From Spinacia oleracea (Eukaryota; Streptophyta; Magnoliopsida; Caryophyllales; Amaranthaceae), in NCBI RefSeq assembly GCF_020520425.1, contig NC_079487.1, positions 130,780,385-130,844,384 on the forward strand: a DNA stretch of 64,000 nucleotides, in the 5' to 3' direction. The notes beneath the pieces were generated by a model. That model saw only the letters and a program-made list of their open reading frames with translations. It did no database searches and was not told the origin of the DNA. Shown piece after piece: positions 1 through 11,981 of this stretch. The position numbers were made by a program, and so were the translations under genes. Within the stretch, counting starts at the first letter, position 1. Each line of letters starts with the position of its first letter.

Positions 1-675
1 GAATGACAAGGAGGCTAAAGCTTGCATCCTACTCAAGAAGACTCGAACAGCATCATGGAGAACCAACACACCATAAAAATTACTGGCAAGGCATGCATGT
101 GGACATTTGATTACCAGTGATTACTAAATTCAATAAAGAAGAAAATGTCTAAGGTACTCGGTTATGTCAAGATAGAACAAGGCAACACTGAAGTATCAAA
201 TGAATATACTACGTATGAACTACACTATCAGCAGTTCCTCGATAAAAGGCCAAACGAATTGGATTCATGAGACTCCACCCCTTGTTATTTCTTCTACCTT
301 TCCATAGCACCAAAACAAACATAAAAAAAGCTACTAACTCGCAGAGTGAAGACAATGTGACCCAGAAGGCCAGAAGGATTATAAAAAAAAGCACAACCGA
401 TTTGAAACCAACAAAACAACATTTTTTTTAAAAATCAAATGTTTAAGCCCTTTCTTATCCTTCAATTGATTCCTTATTTACGTGTAACTTCCGGCTATGA
501 AAAAATAAGCTCTAGATTTTCTCACCAGGTAAAAGAAAAATATCAACACAGTTCTTTCCATGATCCCAATTTGAACAACAACACATTACTAATGAAAGAC
601 GAGAAAGTATGATCATGATGTATACTGAAATATAATCATGCTAGGAAAGACAGAATAGGGAAAAGGAAAAACAAC
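1..675 (-). other. Intron of the GRIK-like gene (partial)
   Basis: The minus-strand donor is at 675-674, straight after the HYAMK exon. I looked for the next expected kinase segment (AFHKSHL...) and did not find it, so this intron is longer than 675 bp. The short open frames here have no recognisable similarity. Confidence 0.6.
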
Positions 676-1548
676 CTTCATAGCATAATGTTTTCCATCA
701 ATGCTGCTTCTGTAAAGAACCTGTCAGATTATAAGTTATACATCAGAGAGATATCAAATCAAATTATCATCAATAACATAAGAGTGAGTTAGCAAAATTC
801 TTACCACTTTGGCGTAACTCCCAGACCCAATTTTAAACTCGCGAAGATACTCATTGATCATCTTAGTCCCATTTTCATCCTGGTAAAGCCAGAATGGGAT
901 TAATATCTTGTTCAATACCATAAAACAACATAAACAAGGCAACCATCTAAAAGAAAAGAAATTGACTTGCTTTTAGCGAACACATCATAAAACCACACCA
1001 ACATGGATCCAGCATTTTCAAGATTGCATGACATCTTTTAATTACGGATGCTTGCAATTTTACCTTCACCAAGTACAAAACTTTATTTCAAATCAAAATG
1101 AACATCAAAAAAGCAAAACCCAAAATAGTATTGCATCAAGCACAGAAGTTGCAACGAATATAAACTCCATACAACAACAATTTATAAGCAATCCCAAATT
1201 CTTCATTGCTCTCATTGTGCTCACCTCCGAACGCACGAGTTTGCGAGTTTCCTTGACCTCAAATTGCCTGCAAATCAACCCATTTCTAATCTTGAAATTA
1301 ATAATCTCTTCTGCTCTTTGTGCCCCACCAGTCACCTCACTTTCATCATACCCTTGTGTCATACTAGTATCTTCCCCATTATACAAACCATCATCCACAT
1401 CCTCATCAGCATCAGCATCATCGTCTCCATCATCTAACAAAGGCGTCTGAGAAAGAACACTCGTAAAGGCATCAATTCGAAACTTCGGCCTTGCAATTGC
1501 TTTATGCCTTCTCGAGAACCCAAAGCAACCACAGCAGCCCATTTCCAT
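676..1548 (-). CDS. GRIK: GRIK/SnAK protein kinase, N-terminal exons (partial)
   Basis: Kinases of this family phosphorylate the activation loop of SnRK1, the plant energy-sensing kinase; some were found as geminivirus Rep interactors. Three exons are visible on the minus strand: 1548-1225, 879-805 and 720-676, all joined in phase 0 with GT/AG borders (108, 25 and 15 codons). The N-terminus starts MEMGCCGCFGF, followed by an acidic stretch and KETRKLVRSE, then DENGTKMINEYLRE and the nucleotide-binding loop GSGSYAKVV, and HYAMK, whose Lys should be the ATP-binding lysine. Family members usually have Gly where this loop has Ala (GSGSYG). The start could also be the second ATG at 1542. A 5'UTR exon probably ends at 1757 (CAG|GTAATT) and joins an acceptor just before 1558. 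The rest of the kinase domain lies beyond position 1; 1-675 is intron in which I found no exon. Confidence 0.9.
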
Positions 1549-2149
1549 CAGTCTGAAAGTACAAATACAAGCATTGTATGATCTCATCTGATTGACTTAT
1601 CAAAAAAAAACATGATCAAATAAACTTATAAACTCAATCCTCGTTAATTTCATTCAATTTTCAGTATAACGACAAGAAATTCGCTCAATTTGATAACAAT
1701 AACAAAATTTCATCTGATGAAGCTGAAAAAAGTAGGAGAGAGGAATAAAATTACCTGCTATAGAAGTGTCATAAGTTGCAATTCAATGGGAAAAACACCA
1801 TAAAAATCTTGGTTTTGTAGCTTGAAAAATATTGAATTATGGAAAGAATCTCGAGCAATCAATGAATTTAGGGAAAATATCTCCTTGATTATGATTCTGT
1901 GTCGTGAAATTAGGGTTTTCCGAAGATCAGATGAGAGAGAAAGAAGAAAGGCTGGAGTGCTCAACGACTCAACGTTATACTTTTTGACATATACTCCGTA
2001 CGTGACAACGTTTCGTCAAATCGAAGAGTCCTCCTTGAGTCCTTGTTGGTTAAAAATTAAAATGATCGAGTAATAATAATGTCACGTTGTTTTTGTTTTT
2101 ACTTTTATTTTTATTTTGATTTTGATCGAATGAAATTAAATGTAACGCC

Positions 2150-3050
2150 ATAGGTCAATAATAATATTTCGTCTATTATTTAAATATTGTACGTACCTGG
2201 TTGACTTAATGTATTTCAATACATATTTTTACTCTTAATATCTCGAATTATATATAATTAAAAATTATAAAAAGTCGATATTTAGAATATATGTCAATAC
2301 AAATTAACAAGATCTCACTTGACTACAATTTTTCTTACGTATAAATCGCAAAAGATGATCAAGTGTGAATTAGGGGTGAGCAGAAATGTTGGGTAACCGG
2401 TCCCGAACCCGGAACCGCAAAGGACCCGGCGGGTCCGGAGTCGAAGCCAGAGCCAATAGCGTTGGGACTGATTCCGGTTCCAAATTTTTGGAATCGGTCA
2501 TAACCGGTTCCGGTTCCAAATCTAGATTTCTAGGACCTGTTACCCATTGGGTACCCGTTGGTGCCAGTTTCGGTACCGGGTACCCAGTTGGTACCAGTTC
2601 CGGTACCGGGTACCCAGTGGGTCCGGTTCTGGGACCAGGTACCCGGTACCAACGAGAGACAAATAGTTCAAAATATAATCATTAATTGTTATTTTGGAGT
2701 TAAAAATTCTAGAAAAAAACAACTTAAAAATTGTCAAGCTGATAGTTTATTAGAAGAAAAAAAACTGAAGTATGAAATTCATCTTTAACTTAATTATTAA
2801 TTAAGCAAGCATTAATTTAAAGTGAAGGCTAATCGAATACCCAAAATCGGAACCGGTTCCACTTGTTCCGGTACTGGTTCCAACAAAATTTGACCTGGTT
2901 TGATTGGTACCGGGACCGGTTCCAAAATTCGGGACCAGATTCTGATCGGTTCCGGTACCGGTTTCTTAGATTTTGACCGGGTACCCGGTCCCGCCCACCC
3001 CTAGTGTGAATAGTATAAAAAAATAAGATAGTGTGATATTTGTGGAACGA
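2150..3050. mobile_element. Stowaway-type MITE split by a hAT element
   Basis: The stretches 2176-2370 and 3004-3045 together resemble 15240-15445: shared phrases include tactcttaatatctcgaat, ttcttacgta, gtgtgaatagt and ggaacgaat. The hAT element 2371-3003 interrupts this copy. The outer ends are too decayed to fix, so the borders are approximate. Confidence 0.6.
2371..3003. mobile_element. Non-autonomous hAT element with 8-bp TSD
   Basis: The terminal repeats are TAGGGGTGAGC on the left and, read from the right end inward, TAGGGGTGGGC. A perfect 8-bp target duplication GTGTGAAT flanks it (2363-2370 and 3004-3011), the size typical of hAT elements. The 633-bp body has no transposase. Both subterminal regions are dense in GGTACCGG/CCGGTTCC words, while the middle is AT-rich. 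The open frames across it are translations of these repeats. Confidence 0.88.
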
Positions 3051-4571
3051 ATGAAGTAAGAGGTTTTTATCAATAGGTTTGTAGACAAACCTCACTATTG
3101 CTGTAAAAAGTTCAAAATCAATGTTCACTAAAGAGTAAGTGGTTTGTTTTGTTATGTATGTAAAACATATTGATTTTCTTTTGCTTTGTTTTAGATGCGA
3201 TGAATGATAATTGCTCCCACAAATAAATATTTGTATAGGTTTAAGATTTATAAGACGATGATGTGGCATTGCATCAAACTTAATTGAAGTTTAGTCTATT
3301 GTTATTACTCTTAGTTTAGTGTGGATGGGCTATGAGGGTCAATGATCCAAAAGTAATGTCTTGTTCTTTTAAACTTAATTTCAGTTACATTTAGTATAGT
3401 TCGGTACATTTCATTTGAACATAATTGTAATATGTCTTGAAAAATAATTTACAAAAAAATAATATAACAAAAAAATTGGTGGTAAATGGATATCATATAT
3501 GAAGCATGATCAAATATGGTATGTCTTAGTTAATAATGTCGTTTTCTTTTTTAACTCAATATCGTTTGTAAATTTTTATTTTTATTTATTGCATATGGTT
3601 ACTAGATAAAAAAAAAAAAAAAAAAAAAACAAAGAAAAAAAGGTACTTTGTCTATAGGAGGGTTAGTAATCTCAACTACATTTTTAATCTATACTTATGC
3701 AAAGCTATGATAACATAAATAAAATACCAGCAAATAAAGAGTCTACACATGAAAATAAGGGAGTTCATTCCTCCTGAATTACACACAACAAAACTCATCT
3801 GAAATTCTTTACAATAAGCTTCTTTCATCCTACAAGTCTTTTGCCAGGAGATTTACTTGTCAAATCCCCACTTATAAAATATTCAATTTAGGGTGCATTC
3901 TTTTCATAGGATGGGAATCAAACTGAAACAAATTCTTGGGTTAAGGTTGGTATATATGTAATAAATTATTGTACATTAAAACAATTGAATAGACCTGGGT
4001 AGTTTTTAATGGACGTACTCACACATGCGGAGTCCATTAAGCCTTATTTCTCAATTTTTGAAGGTTGTCTTTCCAAGTGATAAGGGACATGGATGTCAAT
4101 GGGACGGGGGCGGAGGTAGATCCCTCCATCCCTATCCCCACCTGAAATTTTCATCCCCATTCACGCCTTACCACCCGCCTGGGTATTCATCCTCGTCCCG
4201 TCTCCGCCACATATCCGCGTCAATACCCGCCTACTTTTTCTTTTTTAGCAAACACCTGACCACATGTGAAATGAAAAATCAACTTTTTTAAAAAATACCT
4301 TACAAGTAAAAATAACATATACGAAGTATAATGGGAAAAAGTACCTGCCATAACAAAAAAGAATACAAACAAACACACTTAAAAGTCTCATCTAAATTCA
4401 TATTTCACCTATGATGTACTACAAACAAATCCAAACACATAAAAGATTTGTTCAAGTTTAGATTTTTGTTATTTTTTTTAATTCACGTAAGTAAGGATAT
4501 TCGGGTCAAGTTGATGGGTATGAAGCACGGTGGCCCAGGGATAGTGAATCAATTGTAGCAATTTTGGGGAA

Positions 4572-4651
<80 letters not shown>
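4572..4651. repeat. (TA)n microsatellite
   Basis: An uninterrupted run of about 40 TA units. Translations of it give alternating Ile-Tyr and are not genes. Confidence 0.97.
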
Positions 4652-4653
<2 letters not shown>

Positions 4654-4734
4654 TTAGTTTTCTTTCTCCTCTGTATATCACATTAGATTTTTTGAAAATT
4701 TGGGAAATCTCTAAAGTTGGCACGTGAAAACTTA

Positions 4735-4826
4735 TGATGTACATTAGTATTACTGTGCACCAGGTGTAAGCAAGACCGCATTTGTGATGTACATTAGTAT
4801 TAATGTGCACCAGGTGTAAGCAAGAC
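4735..4826. repeat. Tandem duplication, 50-bp period
   Basis: The phrase tgatgtacattagtatta and what follows, through caggtgtaagcaagac, occurs at 4735-4776 and again at 4785-4826, with one mismatch seen. Confidence 0.9.
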
Positions 4827-5017
4827 GTACCACATCAATTCCAATAAGGTTAATACGTAGTTCAAGTTGGTTTCAATCAAGTCTAATAAGTTTGTTATCT
4901 CAAGTTTATTCTACACAAGTGTCTAAAAAGATAGTCTTGTGACTATAAGGCCACATCCGTGGTACTGACGTCATCTTTTTTTCTTTTTTCAAGCGAGCGT
5001 TTGTGGACTATTCGGTT

Positions 5018-5285
5018 AATTAGTGCAACTATCTGTATTATACTGATATACAATATCTTAAATATTATGATTATAAGTGCAACTATTTGTATTATACTTT
5101 AAATAATTTATACAAGAACTTAACTATTCACCGCATCACGCACAAGTGCAAGTGTCCAACTACTTGTATTATATGGTAATTAATTTATTCAATAACTTAA
5201 CTATTCGACTCATAAGTGCAACTATTTATAAGAACTTTACGGTTTGCCTCGTAAGTGCAACTATTTGTTTTATACTATAATATTT
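5018..5285. repeat. Degenerate tandem repeat (aagtgcaactatttgtatta)
   Basis: The word gtgcaactat with tgtattat recurs about five times with spacing of roughly 50-80 bp, together with ataacttaactattc. This looks like an old, diverged minisatellite. Confidence 0.65.
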
Positions 5286-5882
5286 TGTTCTTGAATTAGT
5301 TAAATTTTGGTTGCTTATTGTTTTTAGTAATGTTCTATATCGATTTAGTCCATGTACTATTTTTTACGCAGTATTATAATTAAAAATTAAAAATACAAAT
5401 GTTGATGTTAGCACGACTATGGAACGATGTTCTTAGTTAGCCACCAGGCGGTCTGACATGAAAGTTTCTTATTTTAATCAGATCGAGTAAATCCAAATGA
5501 ATAAGAGTAAAACTTATTGGAGTTTATCGACTTGAATGAAACTTATCTCAAATCCTATATACAAATTATCGAATCTAAACCTTACTCTGAATTTCAAGGT
5601 AACGTCATTCCCATAATATGATTGGAACAAGGTTTAAAGCTCTAATTTCACACAATGTTCTTTTAGAGATTGGATGGTTGTAACATTGAGTCAAACAGTC
5701 TTACACGATGCAGAGTATGTGAATGAGCGATCTCGATTCTCTATTACAAAAATCCAACAAAAAACACGCATATTACACAAGCCAAAGAGAATTTCAAGGA
5801 ATTGCCAACGAGAACTTTGAGGAATGTTAAACATCAAGTGGCTTGTATTGGACACAAGTGGCCCAAAAAACAACCATTCTTA

Positions 5883-6238
5883 GAGCAAGATTAGCGTTAG
5901 TCTGAGCAATAGTCTAAGCAATGACCTTTTTGAGTATTAACCTAAGACCTCCATTTAAGTAGAAGAGTATGAAAAAAGTCTGAGCACGAGTCTTGGAATT
6001 TCAAGACTCTACTTAAGACGTTTAAACAGTAAATTCAATTTTATTATTTTTTTCTTTTTTTTTATTATTATTTTCTTAAGTTTGAGGAGTCTTGAATGAG
6101 TACGAGGGGTGAAGTGAAAAAATTAAGTAAGTCTGAAAAGGTCTCAACAAGAATCTGAGAAATTGAAAATAAATAAAAATTACTCGTAATAAAAAGCTGA
6201 TGTGGAAGTCTTAGCTTATACTAACGCTAATCTTGCTC
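5883..6238. mobile_element. Tourist-like MITE (PIF/Harbinger)
   Basis: The 19-bp terminal inverted repeats GAGCAAGATTAGCGTTAGT are perfect at both ends. A TTA target duplication flanks the element (5880-5882, 6239-6241). At 356 bp with no coding capacity, this is a typical Tourist element. Confidence 0.93.
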
Positions 6239-6297
6239 TTAGTACCAACCCAAAATATGACAATACCAAAAACACATAATCTCACGTTAATTTCAGA

Positions 6298-6535
6298 GTT
6301 TATTTTTCAGTTCAGTTCACTTAAATTAAATTAAATTCGGAGCATATAATTCAGTTTAGTTCAGGAACATTCAATTAATTTCAGTTTAGTTCATGAATAT
6401 TCAATTAATCTCAGTTTCCCCTCAAAAAATTTAATTAATTTCAATTCATTTCGGTTCGGTTCAATTAGGTTCAATTATATTCGGTTCAGTTCGGTTCGGT
6501 TCGGTTCAATTATATTCGGTTCAGTTCAACAGAAA
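6298..6535. repeat. TTCAGTT/TTCGGTT low-complexity tract upstream of ATG12
   Basis: Dozens of variants of ttcagtt, ttcggtt and ttcaatta follow each other, purest at 6440-6530 (ggttcggttcggttc). It ends about 90 bp before the ATG12 start codon, so it lies in the promoter or 5'UTR. Confidence 0.85.
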
Positions 6536-6621
6536 ATGTTCAAAGAGTCGGACTTTCTTCGAGAATTTCCGGCAAATTCACTGCTCCACCTTTCGACGTA
6601 TTCTTGATTGAAGCTTTCCCC

Positions 6622-9600
6622 ATGGCTTCCGAATCCCCCAGCGCTGTTCGAAAAGGTTCAAATCCTCAATTACCACTGCTAAATCCAAACTTTACTGTTG
6701 ATTATATTTCCCCTTAATATTTGATCTCTCTTTAATTTCTCTCTTTTTTCGTGCTATTTTTTGGTGTATTGCAGTCGTGATTCACTTGAGGGCAACTGGT
6801 GATGCTCCCATACTCAAGCAACAAAAATTCAAGGTCTTGTTTGTTTTTCTTTTCGGGTTTATTGTTGTTGTTAAATTCCAATTTTATTGTTTCTCGTTGA
6901 ATTGTTTTTTCCTTTATTGGAAGACCTAGAAATGTACTGCTAATTGAAGAAGAGGGACACCAATTTCTTTATTCTTGGAATAATTTTAATGGGAAGATAG
7001 CGAATTAAGAAAAATTCATATATTGAATGACAAATTTTTGGTACTAGACTGATCAAGAATTCACGGAGAGTGGTATACACTGGCATTCTTATACATCATC
7101 CCGAACTAGGGGCGGCATCGGTGCATCGCAAGCGTTTTACTTTTATGGTTCTTTGAAATTAGGGTTACTGACTCCGTTGTGATCAAGGTGAAGCGATCAT
7201 CTTGGAAATTGAGCTGTTTGGAGGGGCTTGACAAGAATACAACTGTGATACTATATGAGAGAAAAGGCATAGTAAAATAAGTTATAGGTATATTGGCTTA
7301 TATTAGGAATTAGTTCTGTGAACCGTGGTTTCAGAGCTATTTGATCATGAAATTATGGATGTTTGCTTAGAGGAACTTATGGGATGACTGACACTGTAAA
7401 AAGGAGAAGTGCAATGTAGTATGTTTAGTCGAAGAACAAGGCATATTATTTTGTTTATATGTTGTTTATGATACAATTATCCTGACGTCACTTTGTTATT
7501 CATTTCTCTCGAGAATTAACAAATGGTGAATTGCTTTTTTCATTTGATTTCGTGGTCATATTTGCTTTTAGGTTATCAGTGTAGTGGAGTGGTTGAGCTG
7601 AGGTAGACAGCTAGATTATTTTTCTACTTTGATGCCGCATATTTCTGCCTGTAACAATGTGCTAGTGTGCTACTGTGTAGTCCTGGGCATAACGACACAA
7701 TAAAGTTTGATGAGAAGAGAGAACACGAGGAATTACCACACAAACAATATTGACTGAGTGCACTTTAGGAACTGTTGAGGATCTTTTCAATTTATTGTCA
7801 GTAGCACTTGCATCAAAGACAATCATTGAGAAAAATGGCATTGCTAATTTACTAGGGGTACTTAAGTTGGATCAATTAGACTGAAGGATGAAAGAGGCCA
7901 TTTACTTATGCTGTCATTGAGTATCATTCATTTATCAAATATGGCACTCTGTTAAGGTTGTGGTCATTGGAAAAGGTGTTGAAGTTGTGCTATGAACTAA
8001 CATAGCTGGGACAAATTTAAGAGATAGATTGAGAAAAGAAAAGGGAAGAAGATGAAGTTTGATTGATTATAAAATCAGGAAAGCAGCAATAATATATGGA
8101 AGTTACAAGCATTTGAGAGACTTGTTCTCTCCCAAAATGCAAAACAAACTAACAATAAGCTCTCAATAATATTCAGCATGATTCCCCTCTCCCTAATATT
8201 CTCTATATATAAACAAACCCAAGCATGATCTATTGAGGTTGTTGTGATCATTGGAAAAAGGTGTTGAAGTTTCTATAGGGGTCAGTGTTTTATGACTGCG
8301 GTAATACCTTTTGTAGTTTGTGTAGAGTATTGATAGCACATCTTATGTATTGGGCTGTCATATTGGGACCTTTGCTGCTACCATCGCTTTTAAGTTAGTC
8401 AATGCTAGTAACACCATCGTATTGATTAGATTGGGCAAGGCACTGCACATAACATTTTTTAGTCCGGGAAGGGCGCTGGGAGCCTGGGACTACCTCAAAC
8501 CCTTTATTTTATAAAAAAAATTATACTTCGTAATTGGTCTAGAAGATGGTTAAGATATTAGTCATCAGTTTCAGGTGATGACTGAATTGTAAGTGCTTTT
8601 GTTTTTAGTTTATTTTTAATTATGCTGCAGAATGAACACTGACCAGTTTACATAGGCTCTCTACCTATTTGAATGCAAACTGTGGAAAACTGACAGGCAA
8701 AACTTATTGTGCAGATTTACATTCTCTGTAACCGAACATGAAAGGTTTAAAGATTTTAAATTTCCATGCTTTCATTCACGGTGTTATTATTTTACACTAC
8801 AGAAACTGAGGATGCGTTTTAGCACTTACCATATATATTTATATATTGTGACATACTCCGTATGAAGGCTATGATAGCAGCTTTTAACGACTTCTCTTTC
8901 TCTATTTGACTTTTATGCTTTAACTTAGTACTAGTATTATTTTTTATTTAATCGTGGGTTAATGGCTTTTTTCTTTTTTATCTTCTCAGCATAGATTTTT
9001 ACAGCCTGTCCCATACTGCTTATTAAAATTTCTTGTTTTTTCTTCATATAAGATGCCATCTGCATATGAGGTTTCCGTAAGACTTGTATAGTTATATGAA
9101 TTTTTTATTATCCACGTTCAAAGCGCTAATGAGAAAGTATTGTCATGTCAGCAGAAAATTAAGGATGGGTTTGTTCTTGGCACCTTTATTTCTAAGAAAT
9201 CATCTGTTATACTTGTATGTATTCTTTTGTGTGTGGTTTATCTGTTTTTTTAATTGATGAATGAGCAACAGTTTGCCTGATTTGTTGACTCTTCTCGTTA
9301 TAGTTCTCTGTTATGCTTTCATTATCCTGAATACTGTTTATGTGTACGTCTTTCAGGTCTCTGGCACTGACAGGTTTGCTAGTGTTATTGATTTTCTACG
9401 TCGCCAACTTCATAAAGAAACCTTGGTAGGTGGCTTTTTATGTTGTTTGTTTTCCTCTTCCTAAGATAGATCGTTATATTTTTAGTTTTGTGTATTTTTG
9501 CGCAGTTTGTGTACATCAACAGTGCCTTTTCTCCTAATCCAGATGAGTCGGTGATAGATCTCTACAATGTAAGTATTCTTTTTTCTTGATGGAAGCAAAT

Positions 9601-10908
9601 GAGTTTGAGATCTTGGTAGGACTAGATATTGTTGGAATACTATTGCTATAAGTCCTCTTGCACACAGAAGATCTAACAAATTTGATTTGCAATATATGTC
9701 ACTAGTACTGTCATGTGTCCCCCTCCATGTTTGGGTTTGTTTTCAATTTTAGATGGTTCTTAATAGTATCAAAGGGGGAGTATTGTTTTAACAAACTACT
9801 TTATATGAAATTATGTGAACTTAGGTCCATCTAGGATTCTAGATAGCTACATGTTGTGTTCAAGATCAACAACCTTCACTAGCGTTTATATTCTTTAGAA
9901 TTCCCAAAATATAGCCATATTGATGATTTTGATGAATTCTACTGTGTCAATAAGATTTGTATTGAAGAGTGTTAGTTTGATCTCATAACCTAGTATGTCA
10001 GAATTTGGTCGTCCACTTATATCCGGATTTGTAGAATCGGTTCCCTTGAAAGATGGGCCATGGCAGTAACTAGTGGGGTTAACTTCACTAGTCAATTGGT
10101 GCATGGCAAAGAACTTGATTTACCTCCAAATTGGTAGGCCTTACCATTGAATTCCTTCGCTGTGTCCTTACCTTCAGTTGTGGATAGCAGCCTATCAGGT
10201 GGCTTGAGAACCAGTAACCTGAATTATGAGGCTTAACTTAGTGCTCTTGCAGACCTTGTGTAGAGTGGATCTAGGTTAAAGCAAACAACTTTGGAGTTTT
10301 TGTTGCATGATTTTTTTATGCTTATAATTTTTTAGGAATCTAAGAGCCGTTTATAGCTAGTTGATTCCACCTCTTGCTTGATTGCATAGAGGGTTCATTT
10401 CAAATGTGAAGCTCCTTCGCAGTGTAGAGACCTCTAAAATAAGCTCCTAGAGTAGTTCTACTTCTTCCACGTACTTGTAAAACCTTTTGCACCAGTGTGA
10501 GAATCAGGTGTTCTTAGTTTTACATTGCAGCTTGTGTAAAAGAATTGCTTGCTGATTTTAGAAATAGTTTAGAAGTTTCGGGACACTGTAAAAGTTCTAG
10601 CTGAATAAGGTTAGGCATTGTCACAATTCAATGGGGTTAGATCTGCCAAATATAATGCTTAGTTTGATGACTGAAACACGGTGTTTCTTCTGTATATCAC
10701 GGTGTCTTTCTCGTTCCAGACTAGCTGCAACTACCTGAACCCGACTCACTCCCCACCAAAAAAAGAATAAAAGAAAATAAAATAATACAGAGCCTTTTGC
10801 TGTGCTGAAACGACTTTCAATAAGCTAACTGTTGATTTCTTGTTGTAGAACTTTGGAATTGATGGTAAGCTGGTTGTCAATTATGCTTGTTCCATGGCTT
10901 GGGGCTGA
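6622..10908 (+). CDS. ATG12: Autophagy-related protein ATG12
   Basis: ATG12 is a ubiquitin-like modifier joined through its C-terminal glycine to ATG5 by ATG7 and ATG10; the conjugate with ATG16 promotes ATG8 lipidation during autophagosome growth. Five exons: 6622-6655, 6775-6833, 9357-9425, 9506-9568 and 10849-10908, all with GT/AG borders and matching phases, give 94 residues (land-plant ATG12 is about this length). Recognisable segments are [60 protein letters not shown] and [20 protein letters not shown] followed by TGA. The last residue is the conjugating Gly. The start ATG (ccatggcttcc) gives the family N-terminus [11 protein letters not shown]. Intron 2 is about 2.5 kb and intron 4 about 1.3 kb. 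All exons are under 70 nt, so simple ORF searches miss this gene. Confidence 0.96.
6834..9356 (+). other. ATG12 intron 2
   Basis: It carries a roughly 37-bp phrase, ggtcattggaaaaggtgttgaagtt and variants, twice (about 7955-7990 and 8235-8270). Between them is a stretch that, read on the minus strand, has a TATA-like tatatatagagaat and could be a small LTR-type fossil. Evidence for that is weak. No other gene is seen. Confidence 0.5.
9569..10848 (+). other. ATG12 intron 4
   Basis: Ordinary T-rich intron sequence. I see no exon, RNA gene or bounded element in it. Confidence 0.6.
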
Positions 10909-11633
10909 CTGTTGAATTGTTGATACAGCTATTTCATTTTACCGGTAAGCTTTTGAATGTTATGTAAATTCCTATGAAGAACCATGTTTGATAACAAGTT
11001 TGAAGCATACTTCCTGTATTTACAGTGATTTGTTGAATTGATCAGAAATGTACATTCGACGTGCTATATGTTCGATCTCTGAGGCCATGTATAGGGACAC
11101 CGGACACTGCTTCAGTTGTTGGTTGGCTGATAGATTGTGGAGTATGCTGTATGCTGACTCTCTCTCCCCTCTTAATGTGTCATTACAATAGCAAAATTTA
11201 CATGATTTTAGTATTTATTTCACTTGTAAAGTTGACATCATTTCTGTTAATGTTTGTGGAAAGCAGAAGAATTTTCTTCCGGTTATGCATCCTGCTCGTC
11301 TTCCCTCTTTTTTCTTGAGTCTGGTTGTTTTTCTGTTAAAAATATTATAGATCATTTCATAATTAATCCCGACTTTTCAGGCCAGTATAAGGCCCATTTG
11401 GGCCCAATTCAGGCTGGGCTATTTTTATTTTTATATAATCAACATTTGGGTACTTGGGTTTGTTTCGTTGTACTTTGCAGTTTTGCTTCTCCTTTTTCAC
11501 TAAACATTTGTTTCAATCAATATTTTATCATGATGGTTTGTCAAGCACATAATTTATCGTGTTTATGAGAATTGAAACATGCATTTTGGAGGCTTGATAA
11601 AACTTGAAATTTTGGTTCATTTTTCTGTCCCAA

Positions 11634-11981
11634 ATCTGTGTCCCATCTAGTGTCCCAACTAATTCCAATGAATACAAATAATTCATTTTTTGACTCGTGC
11701 ACAGTGCACACCCTCTAGTCATCTACCACCTTAAGAAATGTCATTTATAGCGTGATCAGTATTATTTTATTTGGGGAAATGAGGTTTATTTACCTATTGA
11801 GAATCTGAGAATGATTTTTTCATAAATCTCAAGCAAAAAGTTTGTTTTCAATAAGTAATCACCTACTGTTCATTGAAATTCCCTCACCTTAACCAACAAG
11901 TCACCAATTTTATCATAGTAAATGGAATTAATATAATTTTGTTGAGTTGGGACACTGAATAGGACATGGATTTGGGACAGA
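11634..11981. mobile_element. MITE with TCTGTCCCAAATC inverted repeats
   Basis: The left end TCTGTCCCAAATCTGTGTCC is mirrored by the right end, which read inward gives TCTGTCCCAAATCCATGTCC. Both continue with a shared AGTGTCCCAAC-like segment. I could not find a convincing target duplication, so the superfamily is open. Confidence 0.6.

Larger units (their letters stand above)
3012..5879. other. Intergenic region, repeat-rich
   Basis: No gene is recognised. It holds a poly-A run near 3610-3630, a G/C-rich transposon-like remnant at about 4090-4220 (ccccatccccgc-type words, no clear ends), a TA microsatellite, a 50-bp duplication and a degenerate repeat listed separately. The rest is plain AT-rich sequence. 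Confidence 0.6.

Noticed and set aside
1028-1450. Plus-strand frame of 140 codons
   Set aside because: It is antisense to the first coding exon of the GRIK-like gene, whose minus-strand frame matches the family.
1758-1964. Possible upstream ORF (68 codons) in the GRIK-like leader
   Set aside because: Its start lies at or before the likely transcription start (CT-rich leader), and no conservation can be shown. Treated as 5'UTR.
2386-3269. Frames across the GGTACC-rich region
   Set aside because: They translate the subterminal repeats of the hAT element and have no protein similarity.
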